From contig NC_092576.1 in NCBI RefSeq assembly GCF_037975245.1, forward strand, positions 14,240,611 to 14,304,610: a stretch of 64,000 nucleotides of DNA, in the 5' to 3' direction. The DNA comes from Apostichopus japonicus. Its lineage: Eukaryota; Echinodermata; Holothuroidea; Aspidochirotida; Stichopodidae. The position numbers and the translations under genes were made by a program. The notes beneath the pieces are model-generated. The model was given only the letters and a program-made list of their open reading frames with translations. It searched no databases and was not told the origin of the DNA. Positions 11,369 through 43,754 of the stretch are shown in pieces. Numbering within the stretch: the first letter of the stretch is position 1; every line of letters starts with the position of its first letter.

Positions 11369-12656
11369 CAACTTACTTTTACACATTCTCCTACACAGGT
11401 TCTCTAGTGGATAAGCAGTTTGCTTACAGTTTTATTTTATTTTGATTTATATATAATTCTATCATGGATCGTGTAAAACAGACAGTTTCACAAATATAGT
11501 ACTTGTCCACCAGTCCTGCAAGTAGACACAGTCCAACACAGCAGCACACTCCAAGGTGTGTACTAAAACCACTTGATAAGTGCTCACTGTTATTATGGTG
11601 GTAACGTACAGTGCTGACGACATTATCCGAATAAATGTTACGCTGGTAGTCCAGGGAATCGTTTATCCGCTTAATATCGCATTGCAAAATGATTATATAT
11701 ATATGTAGCATTGTCAAGTTGCTATATACAACATGCAGAGGTGTAAAGATGTACACATAACAGTTTTATACACAGGGTGGAACGATATCATTGTATCCAA
11801 TGCGAGAAAATAACAAATTCAGGGCCTTTGAAAATGATAAATTTTATGTTTAATACAAGCAAAATCTTGAAAGAGTAACTTACAGTATTTCCTGGACATA
11901 GTCGAATCCATCCATGTGGAGACTTCAGCAGACTAGTCCACTTAAAGGTTGTTTCATGATCAGTAAACTACTCTAGTGCAGCTGGGATGATCAACGTGTA
12001 TGGTGACTATCGAGTGTAGGGGGAGTTCTAATGTCCCCTAACTTTGCGTAATGTGTTATTACTGATTACTACGTGTACGTATAAAAACACGTAGGTTTGG
12101 TAGCTGCACGGGTATTTATAAGACACTGCAGCTGCGTTTGTGTCCGTAAGCGAAATTGTAACCACTTTTTTTTGGCAATCGCAAAAGATTGAATAAATTA
12201 TACAAAGCCTGATCGCCGATCAGAGAGAAACATTCAAATTGCCGGTGCAGTGAATCGAGGAAACATCAGTTTTGTAATTTTGATACACGTACGTGGATTA
12301 TTGTGCACCGATTTTGTAGGAATTATATTTATACCGCAAATAACGTTTGACGCACGCATGCGCAAAATTGTAGTGACATTTTTCCTTGCTGCAGGCAGTT
12401 TGACAGACCTGACCTGTACAAGTAGTGTATTCTTTCTCTTACTGTCCGAATCTGGTCAAACCATCGATGAAATCACGTTCATTCATACTTAGTAAAGATT
12501 CCTAAGTCCTATTGGTCCATTCAGGTCAGCTGACCGTGGTTAATCCTGTGAGTAACGCACGGCAAAATTACGGGGCATCACTTTAATAAATCTTTGGTTA
12601 TATGTAACCAAAAATGTTTTGTTTTATGATTTTTCCCCCACACAAATGGTAGTGTA
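11369..12656. other. No gene seen
   Basis: Unique AT-rich sequence. An NRF1-like motif (ACGCATGCGCA) lies near 12353, and one extra copy of the foldback arm sequence (TAATCCTGTGAGTAACGCAC) lies at about 12541-12560. Confidence 0.5.
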
Positions 12657-12838
12657 TGAATGAACGGGGTTAATCAACGGTCTAGCGTGCGTTACTCACA
12701 TGATTAATGCACTCCGGGTGTTAATGCTATCGCTGGATGCACTCGGGCTCCGTCGTCGTGCATCGCTTGCATTATCCCCCGATCTTGCATTAATCCTGTG
12801 AGTAACGCAGGCTATACTGTTGATTAACCCCTTATTCA
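12657..12838. repeat. Long inverted repeat / foldback element
   Basis: The left arm (12657-12711) and right arm (12786-12838) are reverse complements over about 53 bp with about eight differences. They share blocks such as GGGGTTAATCAAC, GCGTTACTCAC and GATTAATGCA. The loop is about 74 bp. It is either a foldback transposon or a MITE with long TIRs; no target duplication was evident. Confidence 0.8.
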
Positions 12839-13021
12839 CGTCGCTGAAGGACGTCGGTCATCACCGCGACGTTCTAAGGAAAACATGAATGCCTCTTGCT
12901 ATCGCAAATAATTTACCATATATGCACTGTATCGTCATACAATTGAAATATTGTGTCTGTGTGTGTGTGACATAGTGTTTACTCTGTACAATATATTAAT
13001 ATAATGAGAGCACTGGTTGTC

Positions 13022-13038
13022 ACTTCCTGACAGGAAGT
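13022..13038. promoter_or_regulatory. Inverted pair of ETS-type sites
   Basis: ACTTCCTGACAGGAAGT is two perfect ETS/GABP half motifs facing each other across three bases. It is 32 bp upstream of the candidate start codon at 13070, as in many TATA-less housekeeping promoters. Functional role is inferred. Confidence 0.4.
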
Positions 13039-13069
13039 TTTTGTTCAATCCCCTAACTCATCGAAAAGG

Positions 13070-13370
13070 ATGAGTTTAGAAAGAATGCTGGTGATGAAGT
13101 CAATACAGATGAGCAAAGATTTGAGTGAGTATTTATACATGTTTTTCTAACTTTATAACTGTGCTGCTGTACACGCTAAATTCTGAAATTGCTGACATGT
13201 CTACTGAAGATTCAGCAATTCCCCCCCCCCCCCTCCCTGAAAGGGATAGAATCTTTGGGAGCCCTTCTGTAAATGGGAAGGTAGTAGGATGTTTAATTGC
13301 TGAGAAATCAGACCTCAACTATCGAGAAAATGCCACGGTGGACGACAAATTGCGGAATTTGAAAGTGTGA
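13070..13370 (+). CDS. Candidate small two-exon gene, product unknown
   Basis: Exon 1 (13070-13124) reads MSLERMLVMKSIQMSKDL and ends at a consensus donor A|GTGAGT. An 85-bp intron ends at GAAG (13209) or TTCAG (13215), sites 6 bp apart, so both keep the frame. Exon 2 continues with a poly-proline stretch from a run of C, then PERDRIFGSPSVNGKVVG and a hydrophilic end, with TGA at 13368. The predicted protein is 71 residues. I do not recognise the family. Support is the in-frame splice, the consensus donor and the ETS pair just upstream. Against it are the short length, a weak acceptor tract and a reading frame that passes through a homopolymer of C. Confidence 0.35.
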
Positions 13371-13809
13371 TCATCAGCAAATTTTGAAACAATACATGCT
13401 TATTGCATGGTGTTCCAAGCATATATACAATAATTTTGGTAATTTTTAGAAGAGGTCAGATTACAACATACTCCAAAATCTGGTGATTTGACATGGCATG
13501 ACCCATAAAATATAAGATCAACTTTATGAAAGGCCACAAAGGATAATTGAATATTTGCATACAATGTACAAAACTGTATATACATGTATATGATGCAGAA
13601 CAAGTTAAACAAAACACAAAATGGTCCCACTTCCAGCTCTAATCCACAACTTTCTTGGGTCTGCAATTTATGAGCTGATGTTTTGAAAAAAGTACTTGGG
13701 GCACTTTTTTATGCAGATCTAATTTTAGTGAAGTGAAAAGCGTCAAGTGAAAAAAGAAATGCTTGAAAGCTCTAGGTTATTACATGTAGCTGTTCATGGT
13801 TTTTCTTAA
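13371..13809. other. No gene seen
   Basis: AT-rich unique sequence between the candidate gene and MITE copy 3. Confidence 0.5.
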
Positions 13810-14150
13810 AGGGTGTGGAGACTGGCGCAAAAAGAAACATCTAATGCCGGTAATCTGACCTAGTTTCGAATGAGATGTAACAGAATCCCAGAAAATACAC
13901 ACACAGCTTGCTACCGTCGATAATTAGACACTAGTGTACTGTCAGTAAATACGCTATGCGGTCAATACCCACAGCACAGTGTACAAACAATACAGCGATG
14001 GACATCTCAGGTCCAGCTAAAGATAACAAGGTATCACGTTTCATTACTGTCTGCATTTTGTAGCGACAAGAGAAAAACTTAACTTGCAAGCAAGGGAAAG
14101 TTAACTTTTTCACAGGGCGGCACATGTTTTTGGGCGAGTCTTCCATGCCT
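13810..14150 (+). mobile_element. T2/Kolobok-like MITE family 1, copy 3
   Basis: TTAA at 13806 followed by AGGGTGTGGAGACTGGCGC; the right end is the inverted AGGCATGGAAGACTCGCCC at 14150. The right-hand target is ATAT, so it has decayed. 341 bp, no open frame of its own. Confidence 0.78.
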
Positions 14151-16005
14151 ATATGAAGATATGGTAATGCACCTTTTTTATATGTGAATAACCTCTGGAA
14201 TGATCCTTCATAATGATAAATCGAAAAAGATATCGGTTTTTCATAGCTCCCTAAACAATTGTTTTATATAAATTCTATTGATATTCAAAAAAAATGTTTC
14301 AAATGTTGTAAAATCATATCAACCATAGGGGCCTACTGTGACAAAACATATGATATGTAATAAACTTTGATGATAAATAAAAATAATCAATAATATAAAC
14401 TATCAGTTTAATATCGTTGTAAAATCATATCAACCATAGGGGCCTACTGTGACTGCGTTAAATCAAGATCTCAAATTGCAGCTTTGTGGATTTGCTCAGC
14501 CAATTATATACTATAGCTCGTCAGTACTATAACTCAAAAAGTTCATCGCACCAGTTCACTTTCAGAGATGTTTTCACCAAATGAGAGTTAATGAAATAGT
14601 ACTGTAATTAATACTAGCCTAGTCTAGACGCCAATATAGTCATATATATGTTTCTATCTTAGTATTGGTTACATGTAAAAAGCACTCTGTCATCTGCTTT
14701 TACATTTCATTCATAGCCTAATGAAGACCAGGCTGTAAAATCATGATAGATACTGGAGCCAGTGATGTGATGTTTACACAGTATCCTTCCCAATGCCCAA
14801 CCCAAAAGCATGTGGAAGCCACATCTCACCGACAAAAGTACAAAAAAGGAGATTAGATTGAAAAAGAACTACAGTGAGTCTAAACAGTATGCAAGACCAT
14901 CGCTCTGGGCAGTTTCCACAGTTAGTGGCGTACTTTTTACTTATCACATCAACAGACTGGCCTCCAAAGTAAAACTAGGCCTAGCCTATGCCTAGTCAAT
15001 TGCTTGGTCCAAGATTATTTGGCAATCAACCACGCCCCTTGATTGCAGCATCTGTGACTGGAAACCATATTTTTTCACCAAAAATGCAACTCTTCGACAT
15101 CCAATTGGACTTTAAAGCTTTTCATTATCAAACATGAAAGGTCTTTCCGAATCCCCTTCGCAATTTACTGTCATTTATTGTTTTACGAGGCTAGCACACA
15201 AAGGTTGCTAGGATCACCGAAAGCGCTTACGACAGCTTGACGTTACCGTTACGTACTTAAGATATCACATACACAATAGGATTCTGACCAAAACGCTCCC
15301 CGTAACGTTAATGGAGCAAATGTTTTCAGAACGCCGGTCGAGAATAACTTTTGATTGCAAGAGCAGCGAACAACTAAAACGGCATAATCTGACGTGAAAT
15401 ATGATACTTCAAAAGAAAACTCACATTTAGCAGCAATGGGTCCACTCACAGAGGGGTAAATTCCGTTCGATCGATCGCTAAGCCAGCGAAGCCTGAGTAA
15501 CTTACTGTCCTCCTCGATCGAAGTCAAATCTCAGTGTCTGTCATTGTACAGTATGTATCTAACGCATATTGATATTGAACACAATGTAGCACATGTGAGC
15601 ATTGAATGCACATGTCTTGACAATAGTACGATGGCTTCGGCTTTTATGGAACGCTGTATTTCTAACATCTATCATGATCTGTGTGAGTTCTCGTGCAATG
15701 GTGCAGTAGCATCTGCAAAGAGCGGGGTTGAGGGTGGTGGGGGGGGTTGCTCCCTCCGATCGTCAGTCGCGGGAAGATGGGCCAGTCGGGGAATTTCTGC
15801 ATTCTGCCGAGGAAGAAAAAGACTAATATTACTGTGGTACCCACTCCCCACCCTTTTCAACTTCACAAGTTATTAGTAGCAAAACCTTGCGTTTGGGTTT
15901 ACTTCCATAGACCGAACTATAAATAAGTCTAAATATACGTCAGAAGCATTATTTAAGGTTTAATTTTCTCGGGAAAGGACCCCAACCCCTTTCACAAGGG
16001 ACGGC
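14151..16005. other. Mostly unique; possible retropepsin scrap
   Basis: A 38-bp sequence occurs twice (about 14308-14345 and 14422-14459). At 14733-14768 one frame reads KIMIDTGASDVM, matching the aspartic-protease active-site pattern D-T-G-A-S of LTR retrotransposons, but nothing around it confirms this. A CpG-containing open stretch lies on the minus strand at 15250-15530. No gene is called. Confidence 0.35.
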
Positions 16006-16006
16006 G

Positions 16007-17448
<1,442 letters not shown>

Positions 17449-17839
17449 CAGTGGCGGAGCGTCCATACAGTCAGGGGGCGGATGCCCCCCTGACGGACTC
17501 AAATGGACTGCTGGCGCCCTTTTCAGCTTTTAAGTACTTTTTACTTATTCGCGAATATTGACTTTTTTATTGCTCTCATATCTACCTATTGACATTTGTC
17601 ACATTTTGTTGGTGTAATTTTCTGACAAAATGCTCTAACGGCTATTTATTCTTCGTTTATCTGCAAATTAGCAATGCCCGGAAAGGGTCATTTCCGGCGA
17701 TCTAGAGAGTATCTCTACTCAAAATTTTTTGTACGCTCCTCGCCTTGAACCTGTGGTGGCGCTCCGCTAAGATAGTGTCGAAAGCGCCCCTACAGACCAT
17801 TCTCGCCCCCTCTGACCAATACCCCTAGCTCCGCCACTG
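17449..17839 (+). mobile_element. hAT-like MITE family A, copy 1
   Basis: Ends CAGTGGCGGAGC and GCTCCGCCACTG are exact inverted repeats. The flanking 8-mer GAGAATGG is identical at 17441-17448 and 17840-17847, the 8-bp target duplication expected of hAT transposases. 391 bp, no coding capacity. It carries the shared GTACGCTCC...GGTGGCGCTCCGCT module near its right end. Confidence 0.92.
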
Positions 17840-18804
17840 GAGAATGGGGTTGGAAAACAGAACAGTATGTATCACATACGTATTAACCTTTGATATTTAT
17901 ATTATGATAGTTTTACCACTATATCATTAATCAGCATCAATTCGTTATACGCGCCCACGGTTAAGTGGACATCACTCATGTCGTCAGGAGTTAGCTTACA
18001 GCTTTGGTAGAAAGAGAGGGCGCTGTTTGGAAGAAAAATCGAGAATAAGGTGACAAGGTCATAAGGTCACCCATCACTCTCATGACAGGGACGTAGCCAG
18101 GGAGGGGGGAGCAGGGGGAGCGACCGCTCCCCCCCTTTCAGTGTCGATATTTTTTTTTTAAACTGTCGTTTTTTTAGCATGGTATTTTGTCAGTGCTCTT
18201 TTGATATTGAATACTCGTCAGCTCCGTTAACTCGATTGTAATCGTAGTAACATTCACGCCTACTGATTCAACTACTTACTTAGTTTGGCAGATGCAATTA
18301 GCTAAATTTAGCTTATAGCCAATTACAAGCCTACAGTTGGCCACTGCGTAATAAAATACATATTGCCTACCTAACCGCACTCTATGGAATGTCACGAACT
18401 GTATGCACAACAACGTCGACAACGTTCGTTCAATGAGTCGTCCAAAGTTGTTGCACGAACAGCATGTTATGAAGCTAAGCTACTGTAGCAATCGTACGTG
18501 ATACACACTTCCTATTAATAATTATTACACTGCGATAACAATATTTGTTTTTAGGCCACTGCATATCTGGCTGTATTACAAAATATGAAAGTTTATATTG
18601 TCCATCAGTTAAGTTCGTCAAATGTAGTAAAGTCCAGACATTGGACAATAAACAAGAATCATCCTACTGGAAAACTTGTAAAAGAGCAGTATGTTTGTCT
18701 TTCTGATATATTATGTAAAAGAACATGTAAAAGAATTTAAACAGGGAACAAAATCTGCTGATAGTGATATCATATGATCAGGGCGTAACCAGTATGTAGC
18801 ACGA

Positions 18805-18918
18805 TAGTTTCATTCAACACTCTACCCGCCGAAAAAGACTATAGGATCCGATCTTGTCAGTTTTTTACATGTAGTTAAGAACCCGTTTACGCAGATAATA
18901 TTTCAGTTGAGAAAACAC
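18805..18918 (+). repeat. Internal duplicate, partner at 19462-19573
   Basis: About 112 bp starting TTTCATTCAACACTCTACCC recurs 657 bp downstream with few changes. A second pair (about 18978-19070 and 19690-19800) also repeats. One copy of each lies outside the nested element and one inside, so the two elements share an ancestor or sequence moved between them. Confidence 0.7.
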
Positions 18919-19086
18919 TTGAGAAATTTGCATCAGATGGCAATCGTCGGATAGCTCTCGCCTTCTCTTATTAGGCTAACTTAAACATTTACTAGCTATA
19001 CAGTTGTATCAAAGACATTTCTGGACTATCTTTGTATCTACAAGTATCAGAAGTTGAAAAGTAAGACTACTCTGTACATGTACCTT

Positions 19087-19993
19087 CAAGGGCGGCGGAA
19101 CCGGGGGGCACAGGGGGCAAGTGCCCCCCTCCACTTTTCCTTAGGTTAAAAATGTGCCCTTTTTCTACATAAAACTTGTACTCTTGATCACCTTATTAGG
19201 TCAGCGATATTTCAGTAAGAGATCTAATCCTAATTTAGAACTATCAGGGGCGTAGCCAGCATGTAGCACTGTAGGCCCGGGCCTACACTTGTTTTGGCCA
19301 AGTTATCTTTTTTATTAAAACACCCATAATTCAAATCCATAAGCTTGCTGGACGAGTTTAAGAGTCTAGACAGGAAAAACTATTGAAATGAACGTAGCAA
19401 GATTATGGCTAAATTAGGTGACCTATTCTTCTGTCATCTAGGCTGTCATTCATATCGCGTGCCGTTTCATTCAATACTCTACCCGCCGAAAAAGACTAGG
19501 ATACGATCTTGTCAGTTTTTTAACATCTACTTAAGAACCCGTTTACGCAGATAAAATTTCAGTTGAGAACATTCCACAGTCAAATTAGCCTATCGTTGAT
19601 TAACAGACTTTATATGTATAGAGCTGCAGCACTTTGTTGCCTGTTGTTGTCGCGATCGGCGTTCCAAGTTCCAAAACAGCCTTTTCGATAAACATTTACT
19701 AGCTACAGTTGTATCAAAGACAATTACTGGCTATGGTTGTATCAAAGACATTTCTGGCCTATCTTTGTATCTACAAGTATCAGAAGTTGAAAAGTAAGAC
19801 TACTAAGATGGGGGGGGGGGGGGGGGTGTGGGGCATTGATGGAGTGATGTGTATACGCAAATAAGATAATACAATAAGATTTATAAAGGGTACTAAATAT
19901 CAGGCTGCATCAGTCCAATCGAATTTCTGCAAAGTGCCCTTTGACGTCGGTGCCCCCCCCCCCCCCCGATTAAAAGTGCTTCCGCCGCCCTTG
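19087..19993 (+). mobile_element. hAT-like element B, copy 1 (nested)
   Basis: TIRs CAAGGGCGGCGGAA and TTCCGCCGCCCTTG are perfect, flanked by TGTACCTT at 19079-19086 and 19994-20001. It sits inside element C and is therefore younger. 907 bp, no transposase frame; it contains long G and C runs just inside each end. Confidence 0.9.
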
Positions 19994-20574
19994 TGTACCT
20001 TGCTAATTTTAATACATTATGTATTATTGAATTACGTACTATTTTAACTCGTTTGTTTTTGGGGTTTAAAAGTGATATTGAATGAGGTGTCTCAAGTTAG
20101 CAAGAGGCCAGGGAACCAGAATGAACATTCGGGAAGGGCCGTTTCCGGCCATCTGGGGGGGTTTGTAAAACCAAAAATTTTCTTGTACGCTCCGCGCAAA
20201 CCGATGGTGGCGCTCCGCTCAGATAGTCGTGCCTACAACTTTGAAAATCCATATCAATCGCAAAAAGTGCTCCCCCCCTCTTTCAAATTCCTGGCTACGT
20301 CGCTATCTCATGATGATGATGTTGTGTTAACCGTCTTGCCTCCTCCCTCCCCGTGACGTCACGAGACTGTTGGGGCGGCACTTGCAATCAGAGGTTTCGC
20401 CGATTGGCAAACTAACCGAAGCAAACCCACCCATTCCCCTGCCCCTTCCCCAGCCCCACTCCTACCACTCCCACTCTCTCTCCCATGCCTGAAAAGAAAA
20501 CGTTCACTGTCAACCCTCCCTCTTTGCGTTTATCAAGTCAAAAATAAAGTTCTTCCGTTTGTATAACTCGTTAT

Positions 20575-20830
20575 GGACGACATTTTTGGTTTCGATGAAA
20601 TCGTAACCTATGCATTCATACAGGCGGAGAGAGTGTGTGTGTGTGTGTGTGTGACGCCTGGCTTGTAAACACGGTATCTCAAGTAGGTGAGCTTGGACCA
20701 ATGTAATATTTGGTGTATATGAGTACCACATTGAGTAGATGTGCCCTATTTTTTTTTTGGTGCCTGTGAAGGTCACCAAAGGTCATTTAGAGGCCAAAAA
20801 CCAAAATATTAAAACAAGCAATATCTCTCA
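20575..20830 (-). mobile_element. Pearl-like element (core repeat + CA tract), short copy
   Basis: Read on the minus strand it has a core unit ending GAGATACCGTGTTTACAAGCC, then GGCGTCACACACAC and a conserved tail ending ATCGAAACCAAA. The same order occurs at 24510-25885 and 27930-29025. AGGTCACCAAAGGTCA near 20770 is a degenerate relative of the DR1 motif found in the other copies. Confidence 0.6.
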
Positions 20831-22421
20831 TTGACAGGGTCCGACATGGTTGATATTTTGGGACTAGTTGTGAATGGGGTAAGGGATCATTTCAAAACAT
20901 GCCATAGTGTTATTGTAACAGCTTGTTCTGGTTATACTAACAACTGAGCAGAAGTCTAGTGCATTGAAGTCATCGAAACCTCAATGCATTTTGCATTCTG
21001 GTTTATTTACTATCTATATGTCTCCACTTGCTTATAATGAATTGTGAATTATCGTTGATGGGCTTCAGTTTTGTCTTCGGCTTTACAAAGATTCGAGGTT
21101 CGTCCGCCATTGTTCATCAGAGAGGTTTCTAGTTTTATTGTATATTTTGTTTTTGGGGTGGGGGTGAGGGAGATAGTGTCGAGCAACTCAAAGGGGGACT
21201 TTTACACATGCGAAAATATTATTATACCAAAACATGACAGAGATCATACGCTGACCAATGTTAAATTTAAATTTATTACTAAGAAAAACTGAAATGAAAA
21301 TTAAAACGTTGAAATTTCGAGGAACAAGTCGAGAATTTCATATACGATAGCTAACATTGTATAAAAATGAATAGAAGGCAAAATTAATTGGTCACAATTT
21401 TTTTCAAAAGATAAGAAATTTGGAGATAAGAGAAAAAAAAATGAATATTTCAAAAGTCCCATTTACCATTGTGCAAAGCACGTTCACAAGCCACCACCAA
21501 TTTTCCGCGATTATATACTTTCAAACAGTTTCCTATGCCACTATACTCTTGCATTTTGGACCACATTGAACTGACAAACCAAAACAAAAATATGTCTGTA
21601 AAATACATGAAAGAAGACCGTTTACCAGTGTTGTCCCAACTTATTACACAGTCTAAACTTGGAGTCTCTTTTCATATGTGTATCAATATTGCGAAAGTTC
21701 ATTCTTCGTTTACAAAAAGAAGCAATTAAATATCACTTTCTTGTTATGCAAGAAACTCTAAATCAGTCGCATCGCTAAACATTTGCTACTTGGGTGGGAT
21801 GGGGTTGGGGGGGGGGAGTGTTTCGTCAGGATGAAACCATCAGGGGACGCCTATACTGGGGCCGCATAATTGTCAAATATTGGTTTTATATGTATACATT
21901 ATATATGAAACAACATTGCTGCATTAATTAAGAGAGTGTTTTGTCAGGATGAAACCATCAGGGGACACCTAAACTGGGGCCGCATAATTGTCAAATATTG
22001 GTTTTATATGTATACATTATATATGAAACAACTATCATGCTGCATTTAGAGAGTGTAAGTTTTGTCATGATGACAACCATACAGGATCATATGCCACATC
22101 TATACACAGCTGTAAACATCTGTACACAAAACTATTGCAAAACGTGCTTTACTTGTCGATTTCATACTGGGGCCTGCCGCCGCCTTAGCAACCAAACTAC
22201 ACTGCAGTAAACGTTCCAAATCCGGCAGAGAATAAACTAGAAATGTCATTTTACCTCATGTACTGCAATATTTGCAGCTTACAATACTGTGGAGAGTCGA
22301 AACACACGCTAAGAATGAGAAGGACTCAATATAGATCGGCGATCATGAGCCCCCCCATATAGATGTGCCCCCGGGGAAATTTCCCGATGGGCCAGTCCAA
22401 CCCTGACCACATGGGTCTGTC
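20831..22421. other. No gene; tandem duplication near 21.8-22.1 kb
   Basis: A 117-bp unit (TTTTGTCAGGATGAAACCAT core) occurs at about 21818 and 21935 with a partial third copy at 22050. The rest is unique sequence that should include the 3' UTR of the minus-strand PDZ gene. Confidence 0.5.
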
Positions 22422-41330
<18,909 letters not shown>

Positions 41331-41781
41331 CTGGGAATAAATATTGTCAACCGCAGGTTTATATTATACAGCTATCTATAAATACTGAGGAAAGCAAACA
41401 ATTTATACTTCAACGTGCAGAATGAATACATTTGTGACTTCTCAATTGTTTTCACTGTATATACGTACTGGCTGTGATCTACCGTACTCTGACGCACACG
41501 GAGTAGGCTATATAACCACCACCATTGTGACTATTATTGGTGCATTTTTACAGTTTTGTCTCATGTAACTGTACACCATATTATCAATCAAAAGATTTAT
41601 CAATCAAAAGATTTATCAATCAATGGAGTTATAACAGCCTAACTGACTGCAAATCAGCAGTTTTTAGTATTGTGAAAAAGAATGGATTCCATATATCAAT
41701 AAACACAGTTTTTACAATGCCATTGCATTTCCCATGGTTGTCACGAAAACCGCACTGGTGTATGTATATAATTACCTTTAA
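41331..41781. other. No gene seen
   Basis: AT-rich sequence with a short direct repeat (ATCAATCAAAAGATTT, about 41583-41615). Confidence 0.5.
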
Positions 41782-42019
41782 AGGTATGCTGTATTAGATA
41801 TTAAATATGGCGGTCACCTTTGGTCAAAATTCTTTAACTGTTTTTATTACAAACTTCGATGACATTTTCCTCACAGGCTGGGGCATTCAGTCATCTTTGT
41901 GTGTTCCTTAATAATGTCTGAGAACGATTTGGGGAGTAAAGACCTCCAAGAAAGTAATTTTTTGAAAAACTTCTAGAAATTATAGTGTGCCATAATTCTG
42001 GGCCTATACTGACTACCTT
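41782..42019 (+). mobile_element. TTAA-target MITE family 3, copy 1
   Basis: TTAA then AGGTATGCTGTATTA; the end is GACTACCT followed by TTTTAA. 238 bp. Homologous along its length to 44349-44569. Confidence 0.78.
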
Positions 42020-42100
42020 TTAAAAGTCATGCTACCATTCGACTGAGGTCCGGGACAGTTCGCAGGCCGCCGCGAATGCTTTAACGTTTGACCTCCCATT

Positions 42101-42451
42101 CAAGGGCGTAGGAACCGGGGGGCTGGGGGGCGCCAGCCCCCCAGTGAAAAATGTGGAGGGGCGGAAGTATCATTCCGCCCCCCGCTTCGCAAGTCAGAAA
42201 ACCCCTTTTTCATTTCCAAATGAGAAAAAAAAAAATCTCATTTGGAGCACCAAATTGCATCTAAGGCCTGGTGAAAATACAAAATTAAGTTTACAAAATG
42301 GAGTGGGTGTTGAAGTGTGCTATATTGCACCAAATTGCATCTGAGGCTACCTGGAAATGCAAAAAAATGGGACACCCCATCCCCTAAGACCCCTCCCCCA
42401 GGCCGGCCATCAGTCTTCAGCCCCCCCCCCAAGTACCTTCCTACGCCACTG
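42101..42451 (+). mobile_element. hAT-like MITE family E, intact copy
   Basis: CAAGGGCGTAGGAACC at the left and CCTTCCTACGCCACTG at the right, flanked by CTCCCATT at 42093-42100 and 42452-42459. 351 bp. Confidence 0.9.
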
Positions 42452-42793
42452 CTCCCATTCTATTATAATTACCTATAACGCTTCCCTCCTCCCCCTATAA
42501 ACATTTGTCACAAGGAGTCTTTTGGTAAAACATCTACGTTATAGATTATGGTTGACAACATTAACCCATGCCCCCCCCCCCCCTCACCCACGTCTATGGT
42601 GCGCCCTAGAGTGCCATGATTCTCAAAATAGACATGTCCAATTAACTCGGCATTTGTCACTGTTTCTCGTGCTCTCATTGGATCACAATCGTCTCAGTTA
42701 TGTACGAGAAAATAGATCCAAACACAACTATTACCTCCCATCCCCACCTCTCCAAACAAACATGGCCATGCAGTGATAGAAGGTACGGCTTAA

Positions 42794-43162
42794 AGGGTAT
42801 GAAGACTCGCGCGAAAAGAAGCGTGTAATGCCGGTAATTTGACCTAGTTTCGAATGAGGTGTAACAGAAGTGTTAAACACCACCATCGACCCCAGATAAT
42901 ACACACACAGCTTGCTACCGTCGGTAATTAGACACTAGTGTACAGTCAGTACAAACAGCTGCGGTTAATACCCACAGCACAGAATACAAACGATACAGCG
43001 ATGGACATCTCAGGTCCGGCTAAAGATAACAAGCTGGTATCAAGCCGGTATACTGTCTGCAATTTGTAGAGACACGAAAAAAAAAAAACGTCTTTTGAAA
43101 GCAACAGAAAGTTAACTTTATTCAGATGGCCGCACGCGATTTGGGGCAAGTCTTCAATGCCT
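42794..43162 (+). mobile_element. T2/Kolobok-like MITE family 1, copy 4 (intact TTAA)
   Basis: TTAA at 42790-42793 and 43163-43166 flank AGGGTATGAAGACTCGCG and the inverted AGGCATTGAAGACTTGCCCC. 369 bp. The best-preserved target duplication of this family in the window. Confidence 0.88.
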
Positions 43163-43315
43163 TTAAACCTTGACCCCCCCTCCCCCAGCTTCACCCCTCC
43201 AAAAGTAAGCAACCATAGAACCAGAAACCCAACATCATCCATGCATCCTCTTTGGGAATGCAGGTACTGTGCACAATGTGATATCGTGAAGGCGGATATT
43301 TTTCTCCGATATTAT

Positions 43316-43320
<5 letters not shown>

Positions 43321-43376
<56 letters not shown>

Positions 43377-43379
43377 TAT

Positions 43380-43468
<89 letters not shown>
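43321..43468. repeat. (TA)n microsatellite
   Basis: About 148 bp of TA, interrupted by GATATAGA near 43375. Confidence 0.97.
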
Positions 43469-43472
<4 letters not shown>

Positions 43473-43754
43473 CCGTAAACAACCAGTGCGTGAGAAGGAC
43501 TTGAAAGGGACAAGTTAGATTTAGTAATAGACGCCAACGGTTGTACTCCGGGTCGTGTGCAAAAAGTAGTCTAAAGAGGATTCATAGCCAATTAAGTGGC
43601 TCAGTCTTGTAAATGTGTTTCGCATTCTGGTTGTCTTTTGTTGCTTTCCTTTCCTCTGCTTCTTTCCCGTTGTCTATTTTCCAGTTTTTTTCTCTTTCTT
43701 GTAAAGTTGATTCGCGGTTCTTTTCCCAGTGAGTGCAGCACATTTACTCTACCC

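Larger units (their letters stand above)
18086..20305 (+). mobile_element. hAT-like element C, interrupted by a nested element
   Basis: Begins CAGGGACGTAGCCAG and ends CTGGCTACGTCGCTA, inverted repeats with two mismatches, between identical 8-mers TCTCATGA (18078-18085 and 20306-20313). Total 2220 bp, or about 1.3 kb without the nested element at 19087-19993. No transposase frame survives. The right end contains the shared internal module (about 20128-20232). Confidence 0.82.

Noticed and set aside
14733-14768. DTGAS motif of a retroviral-type protease
   Set aside because: Only about 12 residues match; neighbouring sequence shows no gag, RT or LTR, so chance cannot be excluded.
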